Assembly (NCBI GenBank): GCA_947377625.1
Contig: CANCGR010000023.1
Coordinates: forward strand, 1 to 13,794
Length of the DNA stretch: 13,794 bases
Source of the DNA: Gammaproteobacteria bacterium
Lineage (GTDB): Bacteria > Pseudomonadota > Gammaproteobacteria > Pseudomonadales > Pseudohongiellaceae
Reading direction: 5' to 3'
Made by a program: the position numbers and the translations under genes. Shown here in pieces: positions 1 to 7,486 of the stretch. Position 1 is the stretch's first letter. Each line of letters begins with the position of its first letter. Below the pieces are notes generated by a model. The model had not been told where the DNA came from. It saw only the letters and a program-made list of their open reading frames with translations, and did no database searches.

Positions 1-501
1 TTGGAATTGTCCAGGCTGTTGGCTGATGGCGAAGATGAGGTGTCCTTGGTAATAGGAAGCAACCACGTCAGGGTGCGTACCCAGAACTTTACTTTTACCT
101 CCAAGTTGGTTGACGGCAAGTTTCCCGATTACGATCGTGTGCTGCCAAAGGGGGGAGACAAGGTCATGCTTGGCAATCGCCAGGATGTGAAACAGGCGCT
201 GAGCAGGGCGGCCATTCTTTCAAACGAGAAATTCCGGGGTATCCGGCTGATGTTAGCTAAAGATGAATTAAAGATATTAGCCAACAACCCGGAACAAGAA
301 GAAGCGGAAGATGTGGTTGCTGTCGAATACCAGGCGGCAGCTTTGGAAATAGGCTTCAATGTAAGCTATCTCATTGATGTGCTTAATGTTCTTACAACGA
401 GCACTGTGCAAATGATTCTGTCTGATACCAACAGTAGCGTCTTGATGCAGGCAACCGATGGCAGCCCTGCCCTCTATGTCGTCATGCCGATGAGGCTTTG
501 A
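1..501 (+). CDS. dnaN: DNA polymerase III beta sliding clamp, C-terminal part (5' truncated by window)
   Basis: The frame is open from base 1 and ends with TGA at 499-501, so only the last 166 or so residues of a protein normally about 366 long are present. They cover the end of clamp domain 2 and all of domain 3. The remembered E. coli clamp is closely matched at FTSKLVDGKFPDYDRVLPK, AAILSNEKFRG, LANNPEQEEAE and the C-terminal MPMRL, which forms part of the hydrophobic pocket that binds clamp-interacting peptides. The homodimeric ring tethers Pol III to DNA and recruits repair polymerases, ligase and Hda. The TTG at base 1 is an internal Leu codon, not a start. recF begins 25 nt downstream on the same strand, the usual dnaA-dnaN-recF-gyrB arrangement, so oriC and dnaA probably lie just left of the window. 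Confidence 0.97.
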   Translation: MELSRLLADGEDEVSLVIGSNHVRVRTQNFTFTSKLVDGKFPDYDRVLPKGGDKVMLGNRQDVKQALSRAAILSNEKFRGIRLMLAKDELKILANNPEQEEAEDVVAVEYQAAALEIGFNVSYLIDVLNVLTTSTVQMILSDTNSSVLMQATDGSPALYVVMPMRL

Positions 502-526
502 TCGCTGGGGCCGGACCTCCCTCCCC
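502..526 (+). promoter_or_regulatory. dnaN-recF spacer lacking a Shine-Dalgarno, with small stem over the recF start
   Basis: The 25-nt spacer ends in a pyrimidine-rich run directly before the recF ATG and holds no purine-rich ribosome site at normal distance. TGGGG at 506-510 can pair with CCCCA at 523-527, which includes the A of the recF start codon, around a 12-nt loop. I infer that recF translation is weak or depends on ribosomes arriving from dnaN. The stem has only five pairs, so its reality is uncertain. Confidence 0.35.
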
Positions 527-1624
527 ATGCCGGTACTCACCAGGTTTGCCATCAGCGGGTTGCGCAATATTACTGAGGCTAATTTGGAGCCTAGCCCCGG
601 CTTCAATTTGATTTACGGTAATAACGGCAGCGGAAAGACCTCCCTGCTGGAGGCCTTGTACCTATTGGGGATGGGCCGCTCATTTCGAAGCCATTTGCAA
701 AAGCCCCTCATTTCTCATGAAATGCTGGTTGCAACTGTCTTTGGCCAAATCGCAGATGGCACCACCATCGGAATTCAACGGCCGCAGCGCGGGCAGCAAA
801 CTATCAAAATTGGGGGCAAGCCTGCGGAAGGTATTGCCCATCTGTCCCGTTCACTTCCCCTGCAGCTAATCAATACCGATACGTTTCAGTTGATGGAGGG
901 CAGCCCGAGTGACCGGCGGCAATTTCTGGACTGGGGTGTGTTCCACGTGGAACATCAATATCTGGAGTTTTGGCGTAGAGCTAAAAAAGCGCTGGAGCAG
1001 CGTAACTTGCTACTGAGATCTGACGCAAAAGCAGAAGAAATCGAGCCTTGGTCGCACGAGCTAGCGCTCAACGCTAACCACATGGACATGTATCGCAAGA
1101 GTTATCTCGATCAGTTGGCTACCCTTTTTTCCGAAACGCTGCTGGATATAGGGGCTCCTGGTGGGGCAGCTATCGATGTTAGTTATTGGCGGGGATGGGA
1201 GTCGCAAACTGATCTCTTTGGGCAGTTGCAGATAACCCTCTCGAAAGATCGCAAATACGGGCACACCACAGTTGGGCCTCATAAAGCAGATTTGCGATTT
1301 AAAGTAGGTGGGCAGGACGCATCAGAAATCCTTTCCAGAGGGCAGCTCAAATTACTGATTTGTGCATTGAAAGTCGTGCAGGCCCAGCATTTGATTAGTA
1401 CCAGGGGCATACATTGCCTGTTCCTGCTTGATGATCTGCCCGCAGAGCTGGACGCCACCAATAGAGAAAAAGTTTGCAAACTATTGGGAGGCCTGAAAAC
1501 CCAAGTTTTTATGACTAGTATAGAACAAGAGGCCTTGGCGCCGATTGCGGCGCGGCAAGCGGAGGTCAGCGGTATGGAAATGGGGATGTTCCACGTGAAA
1601 CATGGTAAGATCGACCGGGCGTAA
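527..1624 (+). CDS. recF: DNA replication and repair protein RecF
   Basis: This 365-residue SMC-like ATPase acts with RecO and RecR to load RecA at single-strand gaps and stalled forks. The Walker A loop GNNGSGKT is at residues 31-38. The ABC-type signature ILSRGQLK and the Walker B/D-loop stretch FLLDDLPAELD follow in the C-terminal half. Length fits the family (about 357-370). The start at 527 is supported because MPVLTRFAISGLRNI aligns with the usual RecF N terminus and the next conserved element, PGFNLIYG, is at the expected distance. No clear ribosome site precedes it. The gene carries two parS sequences in coding frame, at codons 138-143 (VFHVEH) and 354-359 (MFHVKH). The second falls in the short conserved MFxVxxGxI ending of RecF. 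gyrB follows after 88 nt. Confidence 0.97.
   Translation: MPVLTRFAISGLRNITEANLEPSPGFNLIYGNNGSGKTSLLEALYLLGMGRSFRSHLQKPLISHEMLVATVFGQIADGTTIGIQRPQRGQQTIKIGGKPAEGIAHLSRSLPLQLINTDTFQLMEGSPSDRRQFLDWGVFHVEHQYLEFWRRAKKALEQRNLLLRSDAKAEEIEPWSHELALNANHMDMYRKSYLDQLATLFSETLLDIGAPGGAAIDVSYWRGWESQTDLFGQLQITLSKDRKYGHTTVGPHKADLRFKVGGQDASEILSRGQLKLLICALKVVQAQHLISTRGIHCLFLLDDLPAELDATNREKVCKLLGGLKTQVFMTSIEQEALAPIAARQAEVSGMEMGMFHVKHGKIDRA
939..954. other. parS: parS centromere site 1 (ParB binding), inside recF
   Basis: The 16-mer TGTTCCACGTGGAACA is a perfect palindrome and fits the chromosomal parS consensus TGTTnCACGTGnAACA, known from Bacillus Spo0J/ParB and from pseudomonads. It lies in the recF coding region and is read as codons 138-143, VFHVEH. 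Chromosomal parS sites typically cluster near oriC, and the dnaN-recF-gyrB context puts this site there. ParB dimers would load here as CTP clamps and slide over neighbouring DNA, recruiting ParA and condensin. parA and parB are not in the window. Confidence 0.92.
1587..1602. other. parS: parS centromere site 2 (ParB binding), at the 3' end of recF
   Basis: TGTTCCACGTGAAACA equals the canonical Bacillus-type parS and differs from site 1 at one position (G to A in the right arm). It starts 648 bp after site 1, is read as codons 354-359 of RecF (MFHVKH), and ends 110 bp before the gyrB ATG. Two sites this close to a presumed oriC support a genuine partition locus. Its position just before the gyrB leader means loaded ParB could cover the gyrB promoter region; that effect is inference. 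Confidence 0.92.
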
Positions 1625-1712
1625 ACGCTGAGAACAAAAGCGAAAAATTTATTTTAAAATCAAATAGTTACAAGAGGCGCTGCCCATTTTGAGCAGGCCT
1701 TAAAGGGGCATT
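1625..1712 (+). promoter_or_regulatory. recF-gyrB intergenic region, possible gyrB promoter
   Basis: This 88-nt spacer begins with a distinctly A/T-rich stretch (about 1640-1672), unlike the coding DNA on either side. TAAAAT at 1655-1660 matches the sigma-70 -10 hexamer at five of six positions, but I see no convincing -35 box at 16-18 bp upstream. gyrB probably has its own promoter here, since gyrase genes are usually controlled by supercoiling. The sequence alone does not prove it, and co-transcription from dnaN-recF is also possible. Confidence 0.35.
1675..1700 (+). promoter_or_regulatory. Stem-loop in the gyrB 5' leader
   Basis: AGGC(G)CTGC at 1675-1683 pairs with GCAGGCCT at 1693-1700, giving eight base pairs with G1679 bulged and a nine-base loop, CCATTTTGA. 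It ends two bases before the gyrB ribosome site (AAAGGGG, 1702-1708, four bases before the ATG). It is not followed by a U-run, so it is a poor intrinsic terminator. A leader structure affecting ribosome access or RNA stability is more likely, but that is inferred. Confidence 0.45.
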
Positions 1713-4121
1713 ATGGCGGACAACGACAACTACGATTCCTCAAGTATCACGGTGCTGAAGGGCTTGGATGCAGTAAGAAAACGCCCGGGCATGTATATCG
1801 GGGATACTGACGATGGTACCGGCCTTCACCACATGGTGTTTGAGCTTGTGGACAATTCCATAGACGAAGCACTGGCCGGCTATTGCAGCACAGTCAAAGT
1901 CGTTATTCACAGCGATGAGAGCGTCAGCGTTGCCGACAACGGCCGCGGCATTCCTACCGAAATGCATGAAGAAGGAGTATCTGCGGCAGAGGTCATCATG
2001 ACGGTGCTGCACGCCGGCGGAAAATTCGACAGTAACAGTTATAAAGTGTCTGGCGGTCTGCACGGCGTAGGTGCGTCAGTGGTCAACGCCCTCTCCTCCT
2101 ATTTGAAGCTCACCATCTATCGTGGTGGGAAAATCCATGAACAGATTTACCACCATGGTGTTCCGGAAACTCCACTCAAGGTAGTGGGAGAATGCAGCCA
2201 TACGGGTACTTCCTGTCATTTCAAACCCTCTGGCGAGACGTTCACCAATATCAGTTTTGTTTATGACATTCTGGCCAAGAAGCTTCGTGAGCTGGCATTT
2301 TTGAACGCCGGGCTCAAAATAGAGCTACTTGACGAGCGCACCGAGAAGTCAGAGATATTCCAGTATGAAGGTGGTTTGCACGCCTTCGTCGCCTATCTCA
2401 ACCAGAACCGTACGCCGATCAACAAAATTTTCCATTTTTCAACGGAGGCTGATGGCGTCGGTATTGAAGTCGCCGTGCAGTGGAACGATGGCTATCAGGA
2501 AAATGTTTACACCTACACCAACAACATTCCACAACGCGATGGCGGTACCCATCTCGCAGGATTCCGTGCGGCACTGACACGCGTTCTTAAAAGCTACATC
2601 GACAAGGAAATCGACAGCAAAAAAGGCAAAGACGTACAAACCTCCGGCGACGATGCGCGCGAAGGTCTTACTGCGATTGTCTCTGTCAAAGTACAAGATC
2701 CAAAATTCTCATCACAGACCAAAGACAAGCTGGTTTCTTCCGAAGTGAAGACCGTGGTGGAACAGGAGATGGGCCGCTGTTTCGCCGACTTCCTAATGGA
2801 AAATCCGCAGGAAGCCAGAAACATCGTCAATAAAATGATCGACGCTGCACGCGCTCGCGAAGCCGCACGCAAAGCCCGCGAAATGACGCGCCGCAAAGGC
2901 GCACTCGATATCGCCGGGCTGCCTGGCAAATTGGCGGATTGTCAGGAGAAGGATCCGGCTTTGTCAGAAATCTATATTGTCGAAGGTGACTCTGCAGGTG
3001 GTTCGGCCAAGCAAGGTCGCAACCGCAAGAATCAGGCAATTCTGCCGCTCAAAGGCAAGATCCTGAATGTTGAAAAGGCCCGCTTTGACAAAATGCTCAG
3101 CTCTGCCGAAATTGGCACACTCATCAAAGCGCTTGGTTGTGGCATCGGCACTGAAGAATTCAATCCGGACGCCCTGCGTTACCACAGCATCATCATCATG
3201 ACGGATGCTGACGTTGACGGCTCGCATATTCGCACGCTGTTGTTGACTTTCTTTTTCCGTCAAATGCGACCCCTGGTTGAGCGCGGTCATATCTTTATTG
3301 CCCAGCCTCCCCTTTACAAAATTCGTAAAGGTAAACAGGAACAATACCTGAAAGATGATGATGAGTTGGCGCAGTATCAAACGCAAATGGCACTGGAAGA
3401 CGCTAGCTTGCATGTGAACGCCGAAGCGCCGGGGATCAGCGGTACAGGATTGCAATCGATCGCACAGGATTACCGCAATGTACAAGCACAAATAAACCGG
3501 CTGTCCCGCCAGTACCCCGCTGAAGTATTGCAGGCACTGCTTAATCACACCCCTTTGACGGTGGAACAGCTCAGCAATGAAAGCGAAGTACAACAGTGGA
3601 CAGATGCACTGGCTAAAGCCGTTAATGCACACACCGCCGCCGCCTTTGCTTTTGTAGTCAAACATGACCTTGAAGAAAATCTGTATCTGCCGGTGCTGAC
3701 CTCCGTGATTCACGGCAACACACGCAAAGTGACGCTCAGTGCCGAATTTTTCAAATCCGGTGAGTATCGCGAGATTCGCCGGGTCGGCACTACCCTGAGC
3801 GGTCTGTGTGAATCAGGTGCCTATGTAAAACGTGGTGACAAAGTACAACCCGTCAACAATTTCAAAGAAGCACTGGATTGGTTGATGGGTGACGCCATGA
3901 AGGGCCACTACTTGCAGCGCTACAAAGGCTTGGGCGAAATGAATCCCGAGCAATTATGGGAAACTACGATGGACCCCAGCTACCGTCGCATGTTGCGTGT
4001 GACCATCGAAGATGCGATGGCGGCAGATCAGTTGTTCTTTACACTGATGGGTGATCAGGTGGAGCCGCGCCGCGAGTTTATCGAGACCAATGCCTTGCAG
4101 GTCGCCAACCTCGACGTGTGA
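1713..4121 (+). CDS. gyrB: DNA gyrase subunit B
   Basis: GyrB is the ATPase and TOPRIM subunit of gyrase (GyrA2GyrB2), which introduces negative supercoils ahead of forks and transcription. Length is 802 residues (E. coli 804). The GHKL ATPase shows ELVDNSIDEA (residues 44-53), DNGRGIP (75-81) and GGLHGVGASVVNAL (about 114-127). The TOPRIM metal site has E424 in EGDSAGGSA and D498/D500/D502 in DADVDGSH, at the same numbers as in E. coli. The roughly 170-residue insert typical of Gram-negative GyrB follows, then YKGLGEMNPEQLWETTMDP and the C-terminal NALQVANLDV. D426 and K447, positions tied to quinolone resistance in E. coli, carry the wild-type residues. AAAGGGG four bases upstream supports the ATG at 1713. 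The stop codon directly abuts that of the convergent plsC. Confidence 0.99.
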   Translation: MADNDNYDSSSITVLKGLDAVRKRPGMYIGDTDDGTGLHHMVFELVDNSIDEALAGYCSTVKVVIHSDESVSVADNGRGIPTEMHEEGVSAAEVIMTVLHAGGKFDSNSYKVSGGLHGVGASVVNALSSYLKLTIYRGGKIHEQIYHHGVPETPLKVVGECSHTGTSCHFKPSGETFTNISFVYDILAKKLRELAFLNAGLKIELLDERTEKSEIFQYEGGLHAFVAYLNQNRTPINKIFHFSTEADGVGIEVAVQWNDGYQENVYTYTNNIPQRDGGTHLAGFRAALTRVLKSYIDKEIDSKKGKDVQTSGDDAREGLTAIVSVKVQDPKFSSQTKDKLVSSEVKTVVEQEMGRCFADFLMENPQEARNIVNKMIDAARAREAARKAREMTRRKGALDIAGLPGKLADCQEKDPALSEIYIVEGDSAGGSAKQGRNRKNQAILPLKGKILNVEKARFDKMLSSAEIGTLIKALGCGIGTEEFNPDALRYHSIIIMTDADVDGSHIRTLLLTFFFRQMRPLVERGHIFIAQPPLYKIRKGKQEQYLKDDDELAQYQTQMALEDASLHVNAEAPGISGTGLQSIAQDYRNVQAQINRLSRQYPAEVLQALLNHTPLTVEQLSNESEVQQWTDALAKAVNAHTAAAFAFVVKHDLEENLYLPVLTSVIHGNTRKVTLSAEFFKSGEYREIRRVGTTLSGLCESGAYVKRGDKVQPVNNFKEALDWLMGDAMKGHYLQRYKGLGEMNPEQLWETTMDPSYRRMLRVTIEDAMAADQLFFTLMGDQVEPRREFIETNALQVANLDV

Positions 4122-4832
4122 TCACGATTCAATGGAGGCAAGCTGGGCATTGACCCACTGCTTCACTTGCTCGGTGAGCTCGCGCGGATCACGCCCGGCT
4201 GTTTCAATGGGATCACCAATAAACACCTTAATGGTGCCCGGTGTTTTCACCAGTTTATGCGCGGGCCAGTAGAGCCCGGCGTTGTGTGCCACTGGCACTA
4301 TCCTCGCGCCGGCAGCAATCGCCATTTCCGCACCACCTGTGTAGTACTTGCGATCCTGCCCAGGCTCACCGCGCGTACCTTCGGGAAACACCAGAATCGA
4401 AATGCCGTCAGCAATTCGTTGTTGGCCTTGCTGCAACATGGAATCGCGTGCATTGCGACGCTTGCTGCGATCAATGGCAATAGGCGCCAGCAACGCCAAA
4501 GCCCAGCCGAAAAACGGGATGCGCAGTAATTCACGTTTCAACACTGCGCACAGCGGCAAAAATTTGTAATAAAGAAAAACAGTTTCCCACGGACTCTGAT
4601 GATTGCTAAGCACAATAAAAGGATGCGCAGGCACTTTCTCCCCACCCTGTATTTCATAGCGAACACCACAGCACACACCCACCCACCACACCACAAACCG
4701 GTTCCACTGCACGAAAAACGGGAATCGTTTTTTCAACGGCAACATCCATCCCAGCAAGACGCACAAGGATGCATGCACCACCAAAGTGGTGGCATAAACG
4801 ATATAGAACAGGATGGATCTCAGAATGAGCAT
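4122..4832 (-). CDS. plsC: 1-acyl-sn-glycerol-3-phosphate acyltransferase (PlsC/LPLAT family)
   Basis: This 236-residue inner-membrane enzyme probably acylates lysophosphatidic acid to phosphatidic acid in phospholipid synthesis. The N terminus (about residues 5-30) is a hydrophobic membrane segment. Motif I is NHQSPWE with H78 and E83 (HX4E rather than the commoner HX4D). RELLRIPFFGWAL lies at about 100-112, and the glycerol-phosphate-binding motif FPEGTR is at 149-154. It is the last gene of the glyQ-glyS-gmhB-plsC run, beginning 13 nt after gmhB with no strong ribosome site. In pseudomonads a homologue occupies the same place beside gyrB, where it is sometimes named lptA. Which acyl donor it uses, or whether it is one of several paralogues, cannot be told here. 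Confidence 0.9.
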   Translation of the reverse strand: MLILRSILFYIVYATTLVVHASLCVLLGWMLPLKKRFPFFVQWNRFVVWWVGVCCGVRYEIQGGEKVPAHPFIVLSNHQSPWETVFLYYKFLPLCAVLKRELLRIPFFGWALALLAPIAIDRSKRRNARDSMLQQGQQRIADGISILVFPEGTRGEPGQDRKYYTGGAEMAIAAGARIVPVAHNAGLYWPAHKLVKTPGTIKVFIGDPIETAGRDPRELTEQVKQWVNAQLASIES

Positions 4833-4845
4833 AGATACATATCAA

Positions 4846-5418
4846 CTATTTATTGCTGTCATCCTGCGCCAGGATGAAGCTGGTAGCGGCAGCCAGATCG
4901 TCCACTATCTGTACCTGAGCACGCAAGTGCGCAGAGAGTTTGTTGGCTTCAACGGCACCTTTGCCCGTACGCACCAGTAGTGGTTTGCATCCTCCAGCAA
5001 CCGCCATTTGCACGTCCTTTTCGTGATCGCCTACCAACCACGCGCCTTGTACAGAAAGTTCCAGCGTGCCGCTGATCTGTTCGAGCAAGCCCAACTTGGG
5101 TTTACGGCAATTGCAATTTTCATCGGGAGCATGCGGACAATAGCAGATCACATCAATGCGGCCACCAGCAGCTTCGACCAATTCACACATAAGGTTGTGC
5201 ATATTGGCCAACGCGATTTCATCAAAGTAACCACGGGCGAGCCCGCTTTGATTGGTCGCGACAGCAATGAGATAGCCGGCTTTTGAAAGCTGGGCAATCG
5301 CCTCGATACTGCCCGGTAAAGGAACCCATTCCTCAACTGACCGGATGTAATTATCGGAATCGGCGTTGATGACCCCGTCGCGGTCGAGAATTACCAGTTT
5401 AAGCGGTGCGTCAGACAT
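4846..5418 (-). CDS. gmhB: D-glycero-beta-D-manno-heptose-1,7-bisphosphate 7-phosphatase
   Basis: GmhB removes the 7-phosphate from heptose 1,7-bisphosphate in the cytoplasmic pathway to ADP-heptose, the LPS inner-core sugar donor. The 190-residue length is right for the family. HAD motifs are visible: LDRDGVIN with nucleophile D12 and acid/base D14, ATNQSG (54-59), the RKPK basic motif (105-108) and VGDHEKD (129-135). The zinc loop CPH...CNC supplies C94, H96, C102 and C104, which separates GmhB from histidinol-phosphate phosphatase relatives only in part, since HisB-N has a similar loop. The chosen ATG at 5418 overlaps the glyS stop by 8 nt (ATGTCTGA). An in-frame ATG eight codons upstream gives a non-conserved extension. 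No ribosome site precedes the gene, so translational coupling to glyS is likely. Confidence 0.93.
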   Translation of the reverse strand: MSDAPLKLVILDRDGVINADSDNYIRSVEEWVPLPGSIEAIAQLSKAGYLIAVATNQSGLARGYFDEIALANMHNLMCELVEAAGGRIDVICYCPHAPDENCNCRKPKLGLLEQISGTLELSVQGAWLVGDHEKDVQMAVAGGCKPLLVRTGKGAVEANKLSAHLRAQVQIVDDLAAATSFILAQDDSNK

Positions 5419-7486
5419 TTTGCAGCAACGAGATATCGGCAACTCGCAGGAACAGTTGTCGCAATGAGTTCAGCAAAGCCAAACGGTTCAAACGCAAACC
5501 TGCATCTTCAGCATTAACCATGACTTGTTCGAAAAACGCATCAACATGCACTTGCAAGCTCGCCATCGCCGCCAGGGCTTCTGTGTAACGATGCATGGCC
5601 AACAAGGGCTCCACTTGGGCAAGAACTTCTTGCAGGCTACTGGCCAATGCCTTCTCGGCAGGCTCCTGTAACAAACCACCATCGACGTTACCAATGTTGG
5701 TTTGCTCTGACTTCTGCAGGATATTGGAAACACGCTTGTTGGCAGCTGCCAGCGCCTGCGCTGCAGGCAATTTGGCGAAATAACTTACTGCGTTGATGCG
5801 TGCATCAAACAACAAAGGGCTGGTTGGGCGCACAGCATCTACAGCCATAAACACGTCGGTGCTCACGCCTTTGTCTGCATAGAGTGCGCGCAAACGTTCA
5901 AAGATGAAATCAAGCACGGTATTTTTGAGTTCGGCCGCATTTTTCACTTTTGGGAAATTAGCAACAGCGGCTTCCACACAGCTCGTCAGATTCAATGGTA
6001 ACTGCCGTTCAATAATAATGCGCAAAACACCCAGTGCTGCGCGGCGCAAAGCGAAAGGATCTTTTGAGCCTGTGGGTGGTTGTCCTATTCCGAACATACC
6101 AGTGATAGTGTCAAGACGTTCAGCCAGCGCCAACACCATGCCGGTCTTGGTTCCCGGCAATTCGTCGCCAGCAAAGCGCGGCATATATTGCTCGTTTAGC
6201 GCCAGCGCAACTTCCACAGGCTCACCGTCATGAAGCGCATAGTGGTAACCCATGATGCCCTGCAGTTCTGCAAACTCGTACACCATGTTGCTCATCAAAT
6301 CACACTTGCCCAACTCAGCAGCACGCGCTACCAAAGTGTTATCAGTTTGCAGTTGAGTAGCAATATGCAAAGCCAGGGATTTCACGCGTTGTGATTTTTC
6401 ATACACAGTTCCAAGCTCTTGCTGGAACACCACCGTCTTCAGTTTTTCGGTACGACTTGCGAGCGTCTGTTTTTTATCTTGTGAATAAAAGAACGCAGCA
6501 TCCGCCAAACGCGGGCGAATAACTTTTTCGTTACCAGCAATTACTTGCGCAGGGTCGAGGCTCGCAAGATTACTCAGCGTGATGAAATACGGCAGTATGC
6601 TGTTGCTGGCATTGAGCAGATGGAAACATTTCTGATGACCTTTCATCGCAGAAATAAGCGCTTCTTGTGGCACAGACAGAAATGCTTCATCAAAGCGGCC
6701 GGTAAGCGCCACTGGCCATTCCACCAGTGATGTCACTTCATCAAGCAGCGCTTCTTCAATGACGGCTTGCGCACCAAGTTTCTGCGCTTGTTCCATCACT
6801 TGTTTGCGAACTTCTTCACGGCGCTCGGCGAAGCTGGCGATGACCTTGCCTTCATCTCGCAGGAGGAACGGATATAGTTCAGGTGCGTTCACAAGAATAT
6901 TTTCAGGATGATGGAAGCGATGGCCGCGGGTTTCTGCGCCCGTTGTCACACCCATGATGGTGGCTCTGATTACTTCGGTGCCAAACAGCAATACAACCCA
7001 ATGCACTGGGCGCACAAATTCATCACGCGTGCTGCCCCAGCGCATACGTTTCGGAATCGGCAGTGCTGCCAACGCATCTTTCACCATGGTGGGAATCAGA
7101 TTAGCGGTAGCGTCGCCAGCCTGAAGCGAAACATGCACAAGCTTGGTGACCTTGCCATCTTGCTTCTGCTGCAGTTCCGCAACACTTACACCACAGGAAC
7201 GCGCGAAACCTTCAGCAGCTTTGCTGGGAGCGCCATCAGCAGCGAACGCAGCCTGCAATGCAGGGCCGAGTTTTTCGATGGTGCGATCAGCCTGACGCTC
7301 AGGTAAATCATGAATCAACAAAGCCAAGCGGCGCGGAGTTGCAAATACTTCGATGGCGCCATGCTCCAGCGTTGCCTTTTTTAGCTGTGCTGCAAATTCG
7401 TCACGAAACGCTCCAGACAGCGGCAACAAGGCTTTGGGCGGCAACTCTTCAGTGCCGATCTCAATCAGCAAATCGCGGTTAGACAT
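5411..7486 (-). CDS. glyS: Glycine--tRNA ligase beta subunit
   Basis: This is the beta chain of the bacterial alpha2beta2 glycyl-tRNA synthetase, which supplies tRNA recognition to the catalytic alpha chain. It has 691 residues (E. coli 689). The start MSNRDLLIEIGTEELPPKAL is the hallmark N terminus. Also present are TRGHRFHHP, the HD-like middle region with KCDLMSNMVYEFAELQGIMG and RLDTITGMFGIGQPPTGSKD, and a helical DALR-type anticodon-binding C terminus ending near FFEQVMVNAEDAGLRLNRL. The ATG at 7486 is chosen by homology. It overlaps the glyQ stop by 8 nt (ATGTCTAA) and has GGAG ten bases upstream. A further 30 codons are open upstream in frame but lie within glyQ and are not conserved. 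The gene is intact. Confidence 0.98.
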   Translation of the reverse strand: MSNRDLLIEIGTEELPPKALLPLSGAFRDEFAAQLKKATLEHGAIEVFATPRRLALLIHDLPERQADRTIEKLGPALQAAFAADGAPSKAAEGFARSCGVSVAELQQKQDGKVTKLVHVSLQAGDATANLIPTMVKDALAALPIPKRMRWGSTRDEFVRPVHWVVLLFGTEVIRATIMGVTTGAETRGHRFHHPENILVNAPELYPFLLRDEGKVIASFAERREEVRKQVMEQAQKLGAQAVIEEALLDEVTSLVEWPVALTGRFDEAFLSVPQEALISAMKGHQKCFHLLNASNSILPYFITLSNLASLDPAQVIAGNEKVIRPRLADAAFFYSQDKKQTLASRTEKLKTVVFQQELGTVYEKSQRVKSLALHIATQLQTDNTLVARAAELGKCDLMSNMVYEFAELQGIMGYHYALHDGEPVEVALALNEQYMPRFAGDELPGTKTGMVLALAERLDTITGMFGIGQPPTGSKDPFALRRAALGVLRIIIERQLPLNLTSCVEAAVANFPKVKNAAELKNTVLDFIFERLRALYADKGVSTDVFMAVDAVRPTSPLLFDARINAVSYFAKLPAAQALAAANKRVSNILQKSEQTNIGNVDGGLLQEPAEKALASSLQEVLAQVEPLLAMHRYTEALAAMASLQVHVDAFFEQVMVNAEDAGLRLNRLALLNSLRQLFLRVADISLLQNV

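Noticed and set aside
2964..3713. Long open frame (249 codons) on the minus strand of gyrB
   Set aside because: It lies wholly antisense to conserved TOPRIM coding sequence, has no recognisable motif and no ribosome site; a shadow frame.
5162..5169. Chi octamer GCTGGTGG on the minus strand
   Set aside because: One octamer inside gmhB is not informative, and the Chi sequence of this organism is unknown.
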